Source: Hyphomicrobiales bacterium (GTDB lineage Bacteria > Pseudomonadota > Alphaproteobacteria > Rhizobiales > Devosiaceae). Taken from it: a stretch of 64,000 bases of DNA. Shown here one piece after another: positions 45,075 to 53,960 of this stretch. Both the position numbers and the translations under genes were made by a program. The stretch lies in contig JAIYDI010000037.1 of NCBI GenBank assembly GCA_027487555.1, forward strand, positions 20,927 to 84,926, written 5' to 3'. Every line of letters starts with the position of its first letter. Position 1 is the first letter of the stretch. The notes under the pieces are model-generated. The model worked only from the letters and a program-made list of their open reading frames with translations. It did not search any database and was not told the DNA's origin.

Positions 45075-46409
45075 TCACCGCTCGCGCAGTGCGTGGTTCA
45101 TCCGGTCGCGGATCGGCGCCATCAGGTAATCGAAGAGGGTGCGCTGGCCATTGTCGATGAAGGTTTCGACCGGCATGCCCGCGACGAGTTCGACATCGCC
45201 CAGCCGCTCCAGCTGGTCGGGCGCGAGCTTCAGGGTGACCGGGTAGTAGGATTGCCGCGTCATCGGGTCTTCGACGAGATCTGCCCCAACCACGGCAACT
45301 TCGGCCTGAAGGTCGGGCGTGGTCGCATGGTTGAGCCCCGGAAAGCGCACGGTGGCCGGCTGGCCGGGCCGCACCGCTTCGATATCGATCGGGTTGAGCC
45401 GCGCCTCGACATCGAGCGGGCCATCGGTGGGCACGATGGTCATGACGACGCTGCCGGGGGCGATGACGCCGCCCACCGTGTGGGCCTGCAACTCGTGCAC
45501 GCTGCCGGAGATGGGGGCTGGGATCTCCGTGCGGGCCAGTTGCTCGTCGGCGGCGAGGAGGCGCTGCTGCAATTCCCCGATCTGGCTTTCGGTGTCTTTC
45601 AGGTCGCGCCCCGAGTCGGCGGTTGCTGCCTGGTCGATATTGAGCCGCTGCAGTTCGGTTTCAGCGATGCGACCGCCGAGTTCCGCCTTCTGCGCGCTCA
45701 GCGCGCCGGCCTCGCCCTCGAGGCTGGCGAGCGCACGCTCCAGATCATTGGCGCGGGCCCTGGTGCCGATGCCGGTACCAGCAAGGGCGCGGGCGTTTTC
45801 GAGTTCGGCGCGGGTGAGGCGCAGTTCGGTTTCCTTTGCCCTAGCCTGTGTCTCAAGGCCGATGATCTGGTCGCGATACTGCGCGATGCGCGCGGCGAGC
45901 TGCTGCTTTTCGCCCTCGCGGCTGGCGTTGCGGACGGCAAAGAGCCGCTGCTCGGACTCGAACAGCGCATTGACCTCAGGATCGGATGTGCGGTCCCCAA
46001 GGTCGGCCGGAAGCGCAAAGCCCGGCGACAGGTCGCGCTCGGCCCTGAGGCGCGCGCGCGCGAGGTAAAGCTCGTCGAGCTTGCGCACGATGATGGCGCG
46101 GGTGGCGCGGGCCGTGGTGGCATCGAGCCGGAGCAGTATATCGCCTGCCTTGACGGCCTGGCCTTCGCTGACGCGGATTTCGCTGACGGTGCCACCGGTC
46201 TCGTGCTGCACCTTCTTGATGCTGCCCACCACTTCCAGCCTGCCGACGGCGATGACCGCGCTCGAGAGTGGAGCGAAGGCGGCAAAGCCTCCGAATCCGA
46301 AGATGAAGACCGCGATCAGCGCGAGGCCGAGATTGCGATAGCGCGAGACAGCGCCGCGGTAATTGCCGATGGGGGTGTCGGCGATGGGGGCGATATCGAG
46401 CGTGGTCAT
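45075..46409 (-). CDS. Type I secretion periplasmic adaptor (HlyD/PrtE-like)
   Basis: A 444-residue membrane fusion protein. A single N-terminal helix (NLGLALIAVFIFGFGGFAAFAP, about 27-48) is followed by SAVIAVGRLEVVGSIKKVQHETGGTVSEIRVSEGQAVKAGD (first lipoyl half), a long coiled coil at about 100-280, and IPAPISGSVHELQAHTVGGVIAPG (second half). The ending is a beta-barrel domain. It links the ABC exporter to an outer membrane TolC-like channel. Its start overlaps the exporter stop by four bases. Confidence 0.93.
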   Translation of the reverse strand: MTTLDIAPIADTPIGNYRGAVSRYRNLGLALIAVFIFGFGGFAAFAPLSSAVIAVGRLEVVGSIKKVQHETGGTVSEIRVSEGQAVKAGDILLRLDATTARATRAIIVRKLDELYLARARLRAERDLSPGFALPADLGDRTSDPEVNALFESEQRLFAVRNASREGEKQQLAARIAQYRDQIIGLETQARAKETELRLTRAELENARALAGTGIGTRARANDLERALASLEGEAGALSAQKAELGGRIAETELQRLNIDQAATADSGRDLKDTESQIGELQQRLLAADEQLARTEIPAPISGSVHELQAHTVGGVIAPGSVVMTIVPTDGPLDVEARLNPIDIEAVRPGQPATVRFPGLNHATTPDLQAEVAVVGADLVEDPMTRQSYYPVTLKLAPDQLERLGDVELVAGMPVETFIDNGQRTLFDYLMAPIRDRMNHALRER

Positions 46410-48157
46410 GGTGTACGGCCCCCCTTCACCACATGGATCGTCTGTGGCGGCTGCGGGCCGGGCTGCCCCGCGGCGGGGGCACTCAACTGCTTCAGCACCT
46501 CGTCACGCGGACCGAAGAGCTTTACGCCCCCTTCCATGACGAGGGCGACGAGATCGACCGAGGTGAGGGTCGAGGGGCGATGAGTGACGACGACGGCAAT
46601 ACCGCCACGCTGCCGCACCCCGGCAATCGCGCGGGCCAGGGCCTCGTCGCCTTCGGCATCGAGGTTGGAATTGGGCTCGTCCAGCACAACGAGGAACGGG
46701 TCGCCATAGAGCGCGCGGGCGATGCCGATGCGCTGGCGTTGCCCCGACGAGAGGAACGAGCCGCCATCGCCGATGCGCGTGCCGTAGCCATCGGGGAAGG
46801 AGACGATGAGATCATGCGCGCCGGCGGCGCGGGCGGCCTTGATAACCGCCTCGGACGTGGCGTTCTGGTCGAAGCGCGCGATGGTTTCGGCGATGGTGCC
46901 ATCGGGCAGCGCCAGATCCTGTGGGAGGAAGCCGATATGCCGCCCGAGCGCGGCGCGCGGCCATTGACCGAGCGTTGCGCCATCAATCCGCACTTCGCCG
47001 GTCGTCGGGGCCCAGAGCCCGACCAGCGCGCGGGCAAGCGATGACTTTCCGGCGCCGGATGGCCCGATCACCGCGAGAGCGGATCCGGCCGCGAGCCCGA
47101 AGCTTGCGTTCGAGATCACCGGCTCTGGCCGGCCTGGCGGGGTGACAGTAATGCTTTCCACACGCACCGAAAGCTTCGGTGCTGGCAGATCGACGCCGGA
47201 ACTGGCGGCCGGCGATGCGAGCTGGCGGTCGAGGCGCTGCACCGCCTCGCGCGAGGCGACGAAGCCCCGCCAATTGGCAATGGCGCTTTCGACAGGGGCA
47301 AGCGAGCGGGAAATCAGGATCGACGCGGCGATCATCGCGCCCGCGGAAATCTCCTGCTTGATGGCGAGATAGGCGCCGAGCCCGAGCACGCCGGACTGCA
47401 GCACGATGCGGAAGATGCGGGCGATGCCGCCCAAATCGGCCAGGGCATCTGAGGCGGAGAGGCTGGCGTCGCGCGCCGTGCGGGTGAGCGCTTCCCAGCG
47501 TGCCGACAGGGCCGGGCCCATGCCCATGGCGCTGATGGCTTCGGCGTGGCGGCGCGCGGCATCGAGGGTGACCTGGCGGCGCATGGCATAGCCGGTAGCG
47601 TCATCGTTGCGGCTGCGCACGGCCCAGTCGGTGGCGACAGTCAGTCCGATGATGATGGCGGCGCCCAGTACGGCCGTCAGCCCGACCAGAGGGTGAATGA
47701 GGAAGGCGCCGAACAGGAAGATCGGCAGGAACGGGATGTCGAACAGTGCCGAGGGGCCGTTGCTGGACAGGAAGCTGCGCAGTGTCTCGGCATCGCGGGC
47801 AGGCGCGAGCGCCTCGCCGGCCGGAGCGCCTGTCAATGGCAGCAACGTTGCGGCGCGATAGACGGCGGGGGCGAGTTCGGCATCGATCTGTGCGCCGATG
47901 CGGGCGAGGATGCGCGAGCGCAGCATGTCGAGCCCGCCCTGCAGCCCGAAGGCGAGCAGCGCCATCAGTGACAGCACGACAAGGGTTTCGACCGATCGAC
48001 TTACCAGCACGCGGTCATAGACCTCGAGCATGTAGATGGAGCCGGTGAGCATCAGGATGTTGACGGCTGACGAGAAGACGCCGACGGCCGCGAAGTCCGG
48101 CAGCCTGTGTCGGAGCGCCGCGCGGGCAAGGCGCTCCGCCCCTGTTTCGTGTGCCAT
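46406..48157 (-). CDS. Type I secretion ABC exporter (PrtD-like)
   Basis: A 583-residue half-transporter. The membrane domain with about six helices (about 20-310) is followed by the ATPase: Walker A GPSGAGKSS, FLPQDLALPDGTIAETI, signature FLSSGQRQRIGIARAL and Walker B LVVLDEPNSNLD. The signature is LSSGQ rather than LSGGQ, as in several PrtD proteins. It has no N-terminal C39-like domain, in line with protease exporters. It lies 46 bases after the metalloprotease gene, its evident cargo. Confidence 0.94.
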   Translation of the reverse strand: MAHETGAERLARAALRHRLPDFAAVGVFSSAVNILMLTGSIYMLEVYDRVLVSRSVETLVVLSLMALLAFGLQGGLDMLRSRILARIGAQIDAELAPAVYRAATLLPLTGAPAGEALAPARDAETLRSFLSSNGPSALFDIPFLPIFLFGAFLIHPLVGLTAVLGAAIIIGLTVATDWAVRSRNDDATGYAMRRQVTLDAARRHAEAISAMGMGPALSARWEALTRTARDASLSASDALADLGGIARIFRIVLQSGVLGLGAYLAIKQEISAGAMIAASILISRSLAPVESAIANWRGFVASREAVQRLDRQLASPAASSGVDLPAPKLSVRVESITVTPPGRPEPVISNASFGLAAGSALAVIGPSGAGKSSLARALVGLWAPTTGEVRIDGATLGQWPRAALGRHIGFLPQDLALPDGTIAETIARFDQNATSEAVIKAARAAGAHDLIVSFPDGYGTRIGDGGSFLSSGQRQRIGIARALYGDPFLVVLDEPNSNLDAEGDEALARAIAGVRQRGGIAVVVTHRPSTLTSVDLVALVMEGGVKLFGPRDEVLKQLSAPAAGQPGPQPPQTIHVVKGGRTP

Positions 48158-48203
48158 GATCGCGTTGCTCCCTAGAGGCGAGGCCTGGTCGCCCGCCCGA
48201 GGC

Positions 48204-50540
48204 TCAAGCGACCAGAATGAAGTCCGATGCCGTCAGGGCCAGGTTCCTGCTCAGGGTGGCAAACTGCACCATGCCGCCGGCACCCGATCCGTCGGCATCA
48301 TAGTAGAGCGCGCCGGTTGATGAAGTGTAGATGATCCGGTCGCTGGCATCCGCGGCCCTTGCGCCAACGACGAAAGCGGACGCGGACAGAGCCCCAAGGG
48401 ACAGCGCCGAGAAGACCGACCGGCTCAGTGCGATGGTATCTTCGACCGTGCTGAAGTCGCTGATCGTATCGACATTGCCCGAGCCGAGCGCGGTGGAGAA
48501 TACGAAGGTATCCTGCCCCGCGCCGCCCCGCAGCGTATCCCTGCCGCCAAGGCCGTCGAGCCTGTCGTTGCCACCATTGCCGGTGAGCGTGTTGGCGGCC
48601 GAGTTGCCATTGATGGCGTTGGCGAGCTCGTTGCCGGTGCCGGCTATGGCATTGCTGCCCAGCAGCGTCAGGTTCTCGATATTGGCCCCGAGGGAGAAGG
48701 TGACGCTCGAGCGGACCGTGTCGGTGCCGGAGGCACTGCCCTCGGTGACGACGTCGGCGGTGCTATCGACGGTGTAGATATCGTCGCCGCGCCCGCCATT
48801 CATCCTGTCGCTGCCCGCGCCGCCATCGATTTGGTCGTTGCCGTCGAGGCCATTTATGGTGTCGTTGCCGCCGAGCCCGTTGATCGTATCGTTGCCAGCC
48901 GTGCCGTTCAGCGTGTTGGCGGAGCTTGTGCCGTTGATGACCGAGGACAGTGTGGTGAAGTTGAAGCTCGTCGCATTCGATATGCCGGCATAGGCATTGG
49001 ACGACGTATCGGTGAAGGCGTTGGCGTCGATCGTCACGTAGTAGCTGGTACTGGCGAGGAGGTCCGACGACGGGTTGATGGTGACGACATTGTTGGCGAT
49101 GCTCACGAGGCCCGAATTCGCGGCGATGGTGGCCACGGCAGTGCCATCCATCGTGCGGATGACGATGTTGCCCGCTCCCGCCAGCACGTTCTCGGAGAAG
49201 GTGAGGACGATATTGGCGCTGCCCGCGACACCCGTGGCGTTGTCCGCTGGAGTAAAGCTCGCGAGCGTCGGCGCCGTGGTATCGGTCACCACAGACGAGA
49301 GGCTGGTGATGCTGCGGGTACCATCCGAGAATGTGATGAACTCGATGTTCTTCAGCGTATCGGAGCCAAAGGTACCGTTCACCAGCAGGTAGGTCTGGGT
49401 GTTGGCGTCATAGGTGACGGTGCAGGCGGCGAAGGTGGCGTTGATGATGCAATAGTCGGTGCCGTTGCCGCCATCGAGGCGGTCATTGCCGAGGCCGCCG
49501 ACAAGACTGTCGTCGCCATCAAAGCCAAAAAGGCTGTCGGCGCCGGCATTGCCGGTGAGCGTGTTGTTGGCCTGATTGCCCTTCAGCGTGTCGTTGCCGG
49601 TCCCGCCGACGGCATTTTCGATCAGCGATGCGGTGTTGTTCTGGTACAGATACGCGTTCGAGATGTTGCCGCGCGCATTCTGGCCCGGAAACCAGTAGCC
49701 GCCGAGGTTGGCGAGCTGGGTCGACGAGGTCGTGGTCCAGCCGCCGGGCGCGAGGTCGACCGAGAGATTTGTCGCGTAGTTGGAGAAGTCATAGGTGTCG
49801 TTGCCGCCGCCATCCCACAACGCCATGAAGATGGTATTGGTGGTGGACGCGCCCTGGCCAACGCCATTGATGAAGTTTTCGCCGGTGGTGCTGCTCCACG
49901 TATAGACCGTGTTGCCCGAATTTGTGGTGTAATTGGCTCCGTACATGTATTGCAGCGCCGCGATGTCGTTGATCATCAGCGTCGTGGGGTAGGAGCCCTG
50001 CATGACGGTGTAGCCGTTCAGATCCGCACCAACAAAGGAGCGGTAGGTCATCACCGAGTATTCGAGGGTATCGTGATCGGTCGGCAATGCCGCAAGCCCG
50101 TCCTGGCCGTGATCGAGGCCCATCGAGTGGCCAAGTTCGTGCAGGACGGTGGCATATGCATAGGTGCCCTTGACCGGATTGTTGTAGCTGGAGTGGTTGA
50201 ACCACACATCGCCGCCCCAATCGCCCGAACTCGGATAATAGGCATAGGCCGTGCCGGCGTTGTTTTCCTCGGCGAAGCGGAATGTACCCTGGGTCGATGC
50301 CTCGTTGACCTCAGTGAAGCTGACATTGATGTAGCTGCCATAGAGCGACAGGATGGAGCGCACCGCAGTCTTCTGAGCGTCGTTCATCGCCTCGAAGCCG
50401 ACGATCTCGCTGCCGTAGCTGTAGGTCGCGGTGCTCGTGGGGAAGCTGAAGGTTATGTTGTTGACGGCCCATTTGTAACCGGACAGCACGCCGTCGATGT
50501 CGGCATTTCCGGATGTCGATACGCTAGAGGTCGCTGGCAC
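48204..50540 (-). CDS. Serralysin-type RTX metalloprotease with Ig-like domain
   Basis: A 778-residue secreted M10 zinc protease. The active site HELGHSMGLDH is at about 134-144 and the Met-turn in YSVMTYRSF follows; the N-terminal propeptide is short. RTX calcium repeats (GGXGXDXLX type) occur in two blocks, about 320-360 and 560-690. Between them lies an Ig-like domain of the SbsA type (TAPTLASFTPADNATGVAG ... INPSSDLLASTSYYVTID). The C-terminus (RNLALTASDFILVA) fits an uncleaved type I secretion signal. A GTG at 50540 preceded by AGGGGG is preferred; the frame runs on to GTG 50597. Confidence 0.92.
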   Translation of the reverse strand: MPATSSVSTSGNADIDGVLSGYKWAVNNITFSFPTSTATYSYGSEIVGFEAMNDAQKTAVRSILSLYGSYINVSFTEVNEASTQGTFRFAEENNAGTAYAYYPSSGDWGGDVWFNHSSYNNPVKGTYAYATVLHELGHSMGLDHGQDGLAALPTDHDTLEYSVMTYRSFVGADLNGYTVMQGSYPTTLMINDIAALQYMYGANYTTNSGNTVYTWSSTTGENFINGVGQGASTTNTIFMALWDGGGNDTYDFSNYATNLSVDLAPGGWTTTSSTQLANLGGYWFPGQNARGNISNAYLYQNNTASLIENAVGGTGNDTLKGNQANNTLTGNAGADSLFGFDGDDSLVGGLGNDRLDGGNGTDYCIINATFAACTVTYDANTQTYLLVNGTFGSDTLKNIEFITFSDGTRSITSLSSVVTDTTAPTLASFTPADNATGVAGSANIVLTFSENVLAGAGNIVIRTMDGTAVATIAANSGLVSIANNVVTINPSSDLLASTSYYVTIDANAFTDTSSNAYAGISNATSFNFTTLSSVINGTSSANTLNGTAGNDTINGLGGNDTINGLDGNDQIDGGAGSDRMNGGRGDDIYTVDSTADVVTEGSASGTDTVRSSVTFSLGANIENLTLLGSNAIAGTGNELANAINGNSAANTLTGNGGNDRLDGLGGRDTLRGGAGQDTFVFSTALGSGNVDTISDFSTVEDTIALSRSVFSALSLGALSASAFVVGARAADASDRIIYTSSTGALYYDADGSGAGGMVQFATLSRNLALTASDFILVA

Positions 50541-50698
50541 CTTGAATTCCCCCTGGGCTCCGCACGGCACGGGTTGAGCATGGCGCGCAGACACCACGCC
50601 CCTCGACGCATATCGGTCAAGGGTTGACGAATCTTGGTTCGTTTTGGTGGCGTTTTAGTGATCAGGCGGTGGATTTGCCGTGACTGGTAAAGGCGGCG

Positions 50699-51799
50699 TT
50701 AAAGCCGCGCGCTGCCGTCTGCCCAGGCGGAGGTGGTGCGGCCGGTAAGGCCGCCGACCGAGGCGAGGCCCTGCGCCCGAACCGCAGCGGCAAGCCCGCG
50801 CTTGATGCGATCGAGCAGATCCAGCCCGCCGAAGACAAGTGCCGAGTAGAGCTGGATGGCGTCGGCGCCGGCCTCGAACTTCGCCACGGCGCTTTCGGGC
50901 GAATGAATGCCGCCAACCCCGATGATGGGCAGGGTGCCGACACGCTGGCGCACCTGCGCGAGGCGGCGGGTGGCGAGGTTGAACAGCGGCTTGCCCGAGA
51001 GGCCGCCGGTTTGCGTGGCATTCTCCTGCCCCTCGACCGGGTCGCGCGAGATGGTGGTGTTGGAGACGATCAGCCCATCGAGCCCGGTGCCGGAAATCAC
51101 CCGCGCGATGCCGTCAAGCTGGCTTTCATCAAGATCGGGCGCGATCTTGAGGAACACCGGCACGCGGGTTTTCGCCTTGGCGCGCGCATCGAGCACGGCG
51201 GCAAGCAGGCGGGTCAGCGCCTCGTCGGCCTGCAGGTTGCGCAGGCCCGGCGTATTGGGCGAGGAGATATTGACGGTGAGGTAATCGGCGACATCGGCGA
51301 AGCGCAGGACGCCCAGAACATAGTCGGCGACGAAATCCTCGCTGTCCTTGTTGGCCCCGATATTGACCCCCAGGATGGCGCCGACATGCGCGCCCTTGAG
51401 CCGAGCGAATGCGGCGTCGTGGCCCTCGTTGTTGAAACCCATGCGGTTGATGACGCCCTGGGCCTCCGGAAGGCGGAACAGCCGCGGCTTCGCGTTCCCC
51501 TGCTGCGGGCGCGGCGTGACGGTGCCGACTTCCACCATGCCGAAGCCCATGCGGGCGAGGGGTTTGGGCACTTCGGCGTTCTTGTCGAAGCCGGCGGCCA
51601 TGCCGACAGGATTGCGCAGATCGAGCCCGGCCAGCGAGATCGCGAGTTCGGGCGGGTCAGCCACCGCCTGTTCGGGCGCGAGGCCGAGCTTCAGCGCCGA
51701 GATCGTGGCGCCATGCGCCGTCTCCGGGTCCATGCGCAAGAGCGCGTCGCGAGTGAGGCCTTGCAGCAACGGCGCGCGCAGGAGATCGCCGAGTGCCAT
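50699..51799 (-). CDS. pyrD: Dihydroorotate dehydrogenase (quinone), class 2
   Basis: Oxidises dihydroorotate to orotate in pyrimidine synthesis, passing electrons to quinone at the membrane. The 366 residues include the N-terminal membrane helix region, NPVGMAAGFDKNAEV, VGTVTPRPQQGN, NRMGFNNEG, the catalytic serine in NISSPNTPGLRNLQ and GVGGIHSPESAVAKFEAGADAIQLYSALV. The N-terminal extension and the serine, not cysteine, base mark class 2. Its ATG overlaps the DUF952 stop by one base. Confidence 0.96.
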   Translation of the reverse strand: MALGDLLRAPLLQGLTRDALLRMDPETAHGATISALKLGLAPEQAVADPPELAISLAGLDLRNPVGMAAGFDKNAEVPKPLARMGFGMVEVGTVTPRPQQGNAKPRLFRLPEAQGVINRMGFNNEGHDAAFARLKGAHVGAILGVNIGANKDSEDFVADYVLGVLRFADVADYLTVNISSPNTPGLRNLQADEALTRLLAAVLDARAKAKTRVPVFLKIAPDLDESQLDGIARVISGTGLDGLIVSNTTISRDPVEGQENATQTGGLSGKPLFNLATRRLAQVRQRVGTLPIIGVGGIHSPESAVAKFEAGADAIQLYSALVFGGLDLLDRIKRGLAAAVRAQGLASVGGLTGRTTSAWADGSARL

Positions 51800-52152
51800 C
51801 AGCGCACCCAACCGGGCAGGGTGACCGTGCCGTCGGCGGCGACGGAGATGGTGGCCTTTTCGATTATGGCCGACATGGGTAGCGGGCCGTAGAGATGCGG
51901 AAAGAGTTCGCCACCCCGCGACACTTCCCACTTGAGCGCGTCGCCCAGCGGCACAGCGGCGACCGAGAACAGCGCGAGGCCGGCCTGCCCGGCAAAGTAG
52001 CGGCGCAGGGTTTCGCCAAGCTGCGTGGCGGTGGAAAAATGCAGGTAGCCATCGGCCAGATCGACAGGCATGCCGACGAAATGGCCGACTGCTGCCGACT
52101 GCGCGAAGATTTCGCCGCTCGACACCTTGTAGATCAGTTCGGGGTGGGTCAC
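51799..52152 (-). CDS. DUF952 family protein
   Basis: A 117-residue cytosolic protein with the DUF952 pattern: LIYKVSSGEIFAQSAAVGHFVGMPVDLADGYLHFSTATQLGETLRRYFAG, then LKWEVSRGGELFPHLYGPL. The fold is thought to be related to ADP-ribosyltransferase-like domains, but no activity is established. Its place directly before pyrD is common in rhizobia as I recall. The function is unknown. Confidence 0.88.
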   Translation of the reverse strand: MTHPELIYKVSSGEIFAQSAAVGHFVGMPVDLADGYLHFSTATQLGETLRRYFAGQAGLALFSVAAVPLGDALKWEVSRGGELFPHLYGPLPMSAIIEKATISVAADGTVTLPGWVR

Positions 52153-52339
52153 GTCGCGTCCTCATCGAGGTGGATCGATGGCCAGGGGCCATGTGTATTG
52201 CTGCAACAGGTCGGCAGGCCCGGTCGGCTTCACAGGCTGGTTAGGACGACGGGCGGCGCTTTACAAGCCCCGACAGGGTGTCTAGATATTGCCCATAGGA
52301 CAAGTTTCCTGTTTGCCCCTGAGTTGCGGAGCCCTTTCG

Positions 52340-52993
52340 ATGATCGCGCATGGCGACATCTGGAACGCTATCGATGCGTTGGCGGAGCGGCACGGGCTTT
52401 CCGTGTCAGCGCTGGCGCGGCTTGCCGGGCTCGATGCAACGGCGTTCAACAAATCCAAGCGCATCAGCAAGGACGGGCGCGAGCGCTGGCCGTCGACGGA
52501 GAGCCTCGCCAAGATTCTCGATGCGACGGGCGAGCGCTTCGACGGGTTCCTCGCGAGCGGCGGTGCCTATGAGCAGATGCCTTCGGCGCCGCCGATGCTG
52601 CTCAATCGTGCCAGCGTGCCGCTGCTTGGCCTCGCGCAGGCGGGTTCGGGCGGCTTCTTCGACCCTGCCGGGTTTCCCTCGGGGCAGGGCTGGGACGAGG
52701 TGGCGCTGCCCGCCTCGACCGACGACGGCTCCTATGCGCTCGAGGTCACCGGCGAGTCCATGCTGCCGCTTTATCGCGATGGCGACATCATCGTGGTGTC
52801 GCCGACGGCGCAGCCGCGCCGCGGCGATCGCGTGGTGGTGCGGACGCGCGATGGCGAGGTGCTGGTGAAGATCCTCCACCGGCAGACGGCGCGGGTGATC
52901 GAACTGCATTCGGTGAACGAAAACCATCCGCCGCGGATCATCGACATGAAGGATGTCGAGGGCATCGGCCGGATCATCTGGGCGAGCCAGTGA
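52340..52993 (+). CDS. XRE/S24 repressor with LexA-type autocleavage residues
   Basis: A 217-residue regulator. The helix-turn-helix at about 8-45 (LSVSALARLAGLDATAFNKSKR) is followed by a C-terminal S24 peptidase-like domain. Ser140 in TGESMLPLYRDGD and Lys177 in VLVKILHR are exactly 37 residues apart, as in LexA and CI. Ala101-Gly102 in LAQAGSGG is a candidate cleavage bond. It may respond to DNA damage or stress by self-cleavage (inference). It is not LexA itself: the N-terminal domain is XRE-like. GGAG lies 8 bases before ATG 52340. It overlaps the next gene by one base. Confidence 0.87.
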   Translation: MIAHGDIWNAIDALAERHGLSVSALARLAGLDATAFNKSKRISKDGRERWPSTESLAKILDATGERFDGFLASGGAYEQMPSAPPMLLNRASVPLLGLAQAGSGGFFDPAGFPSGQGWDEVALPASTDDGSYALEVTGESMLPLYRDGDIIVVSPTAQPRRGDRVVVRTRDGEVLVKILHRQTARVIELHSVNENHPPRIIDMKDVEGIGRIIWASQ

Positions 52994-53430
52994 TGCGGGT
53001 CGGGCGCGCGGCCGAGGCGGACGCTGCGGATTGGCTGCGGCTGCGGGTGGCGCTCTGGCCACATGCGGCGGCCGAAAGCCCGGACGAAATTGCACAGATC
53101 ATCGAAAGCCCTGACCTTTCGGCCTTTATCGCGCGGGACATCGAGGGGGTGCCGCTCGGATTTGCCGAGGTGGCGATCCGGCGCGACTATGTTAATGGCT
53201 GCGACACCTCGCCAGTCGGGTTCCTCGAAGGCATCTTTGTCCTGTCCGAGGCGAGGGGGCAGGGCGTCGCCCGGGCGCTGGTCGACGCCGCCGCCGATTG
53301 GGTGCTCTCGAAGGGCTGTACCGAATTCGCGTCGGACGCGGCGCTTGACAATGCCGCGAGCCACCGGATGCACGCCGCGCTGGGTTCTACGGAAACCCAG
53401 CGTGTGGTGTATTTCAGGAAGGTGTTGTGA
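52993..53430 (+). CDS. GNAT acetyltransferase, AAC(6')-like
   Basis: A 145-residue acetyl-CoA-dependent N-acetyltransferase. The pattern DAADWLRLRVALWP, FAEVAIRRDYVNGCDTSPVGFLEGIFVLSEARGQGVARALVDAA, then FASDAALDNAASHRMHAALG and TQRVVYFRKVL matches the aminoglycoside 6'-N-acetyltransferase type I group. G-S-T-E-T stands where G-F-x-E-T is usual. Acceptors cannot be told, and resistance is not implied by sequence alone. The ATG at 52993 overlaps the repressor stop (TGATG), so the two are translationally coupled. Confidence 0.85.
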   Translation: MRVGRAAEADAADWLRLRVALWPHAAAESPDEIAQIIESPDLSAFIARDIEGVPLGFAEVAIRRDYVNGCDTSPVGFLEGIFVLSEARGQGVARALVDAAADWVLSKGCTEFASDAALDNAASHRMHAALGSTETQRVVYFRKVL

Positions 53431-53499
53431 CGCTGCGGTCTAGGCTTCCGAACAGGCGCTAGCGGACATTTTGTTGAAGCTTTTGTTTGGGGATTTTGA

Positions 53500-53868
53500 A
53501 TGACCAATATGCAGGGCGCATCGCCCCGTTTGTATCTTGCGGTTGCGTTATTTCTTTCGGGAGCGGCGGCTGGGTTCGTCATTTTCGGGAAAGACAAGCC
53601 TTTGGTCGCGGACCTACCCTCTGAGCCCTCTGAATTGGCTTCGGCCTGGAACGATCGGCTCATCGGAGCCTTTCCTGATGGGACTCGGCGCGAGAAGCTC
53701 GTTGACGCTCTGAGAGAGGCAAACTTCAGGATTACAGAAAAGGACGGCGGAGGGTCGGCGACCTACCTTCGCCAGCCGTTCTTTGCAAAATGCACTGGCT
53801 TACTTGTGAATTGGTCTGCCACTGAAACAGTTGTTTCCAATGTGAGCGGCACGATCCTGCTTTGCTGA
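53500..53868 (+). CDS. Small membrane-anchored hypothetical protein
   Basis: A 122-residue protein with one N-terminal helix (YLAVALFLSGAAAGFVIFG, about 12-30) and a periplasmic remainder ending in Cys. No family is recognised. GGGGA lies 6 bases upstream of the ATG. It and its upstream region are visibly AT-richer, with less G/C at third positions than neighbours, which may point to transfer. Two cysteines (one at the very end) could form a disulfide. Confidence 0.6.
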   Translation: MTNMQGASPRLYLAVALFLSGAAAGFVIFGKDKPLVADLPSEPSELASAWNDRLIGAFPDGTRREKLVDALREANFRITEKDGGGSATYLRQPFFAKCTGLLVNWSATETVVSNVSGTILLC

Positions 53869-53960
53869 TCGGGCCTGTGTGCCGAGAGACCTAAAGTCCG
53901 GGCGAGCGTATTGCCATCGCCTCGACTGAGCGAATCTCTCCCAAAGGGTAGTGGCTCTGA

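Noticed and set aside
48490..48920. Regular short repeats that could suggest a CRISPR array or minisatellite
   Set aside because: They encode the GGxGxDxLx calcium repeats of the protease and are in frame with it; no spacer-repeat structure.
48831..50627. A 598-residue plus-strand frame opposite the metalloprotease
   Set aside because: Its Gly/Val/Ile-rich repeats are the complement of RTX repeats on the real strand.
52297..52310. AGGA - 6 - TCCT upstream of the S24 repressor as its operator
   Set aside because: Arms of four bases are too short to separate from chance.
52340..52993. S24/XRE repressor as a sign of a prophage
   Set aside because: No integrase, structural or lysis genes nearby; flanking genes are chromosomal housekeeping genes.
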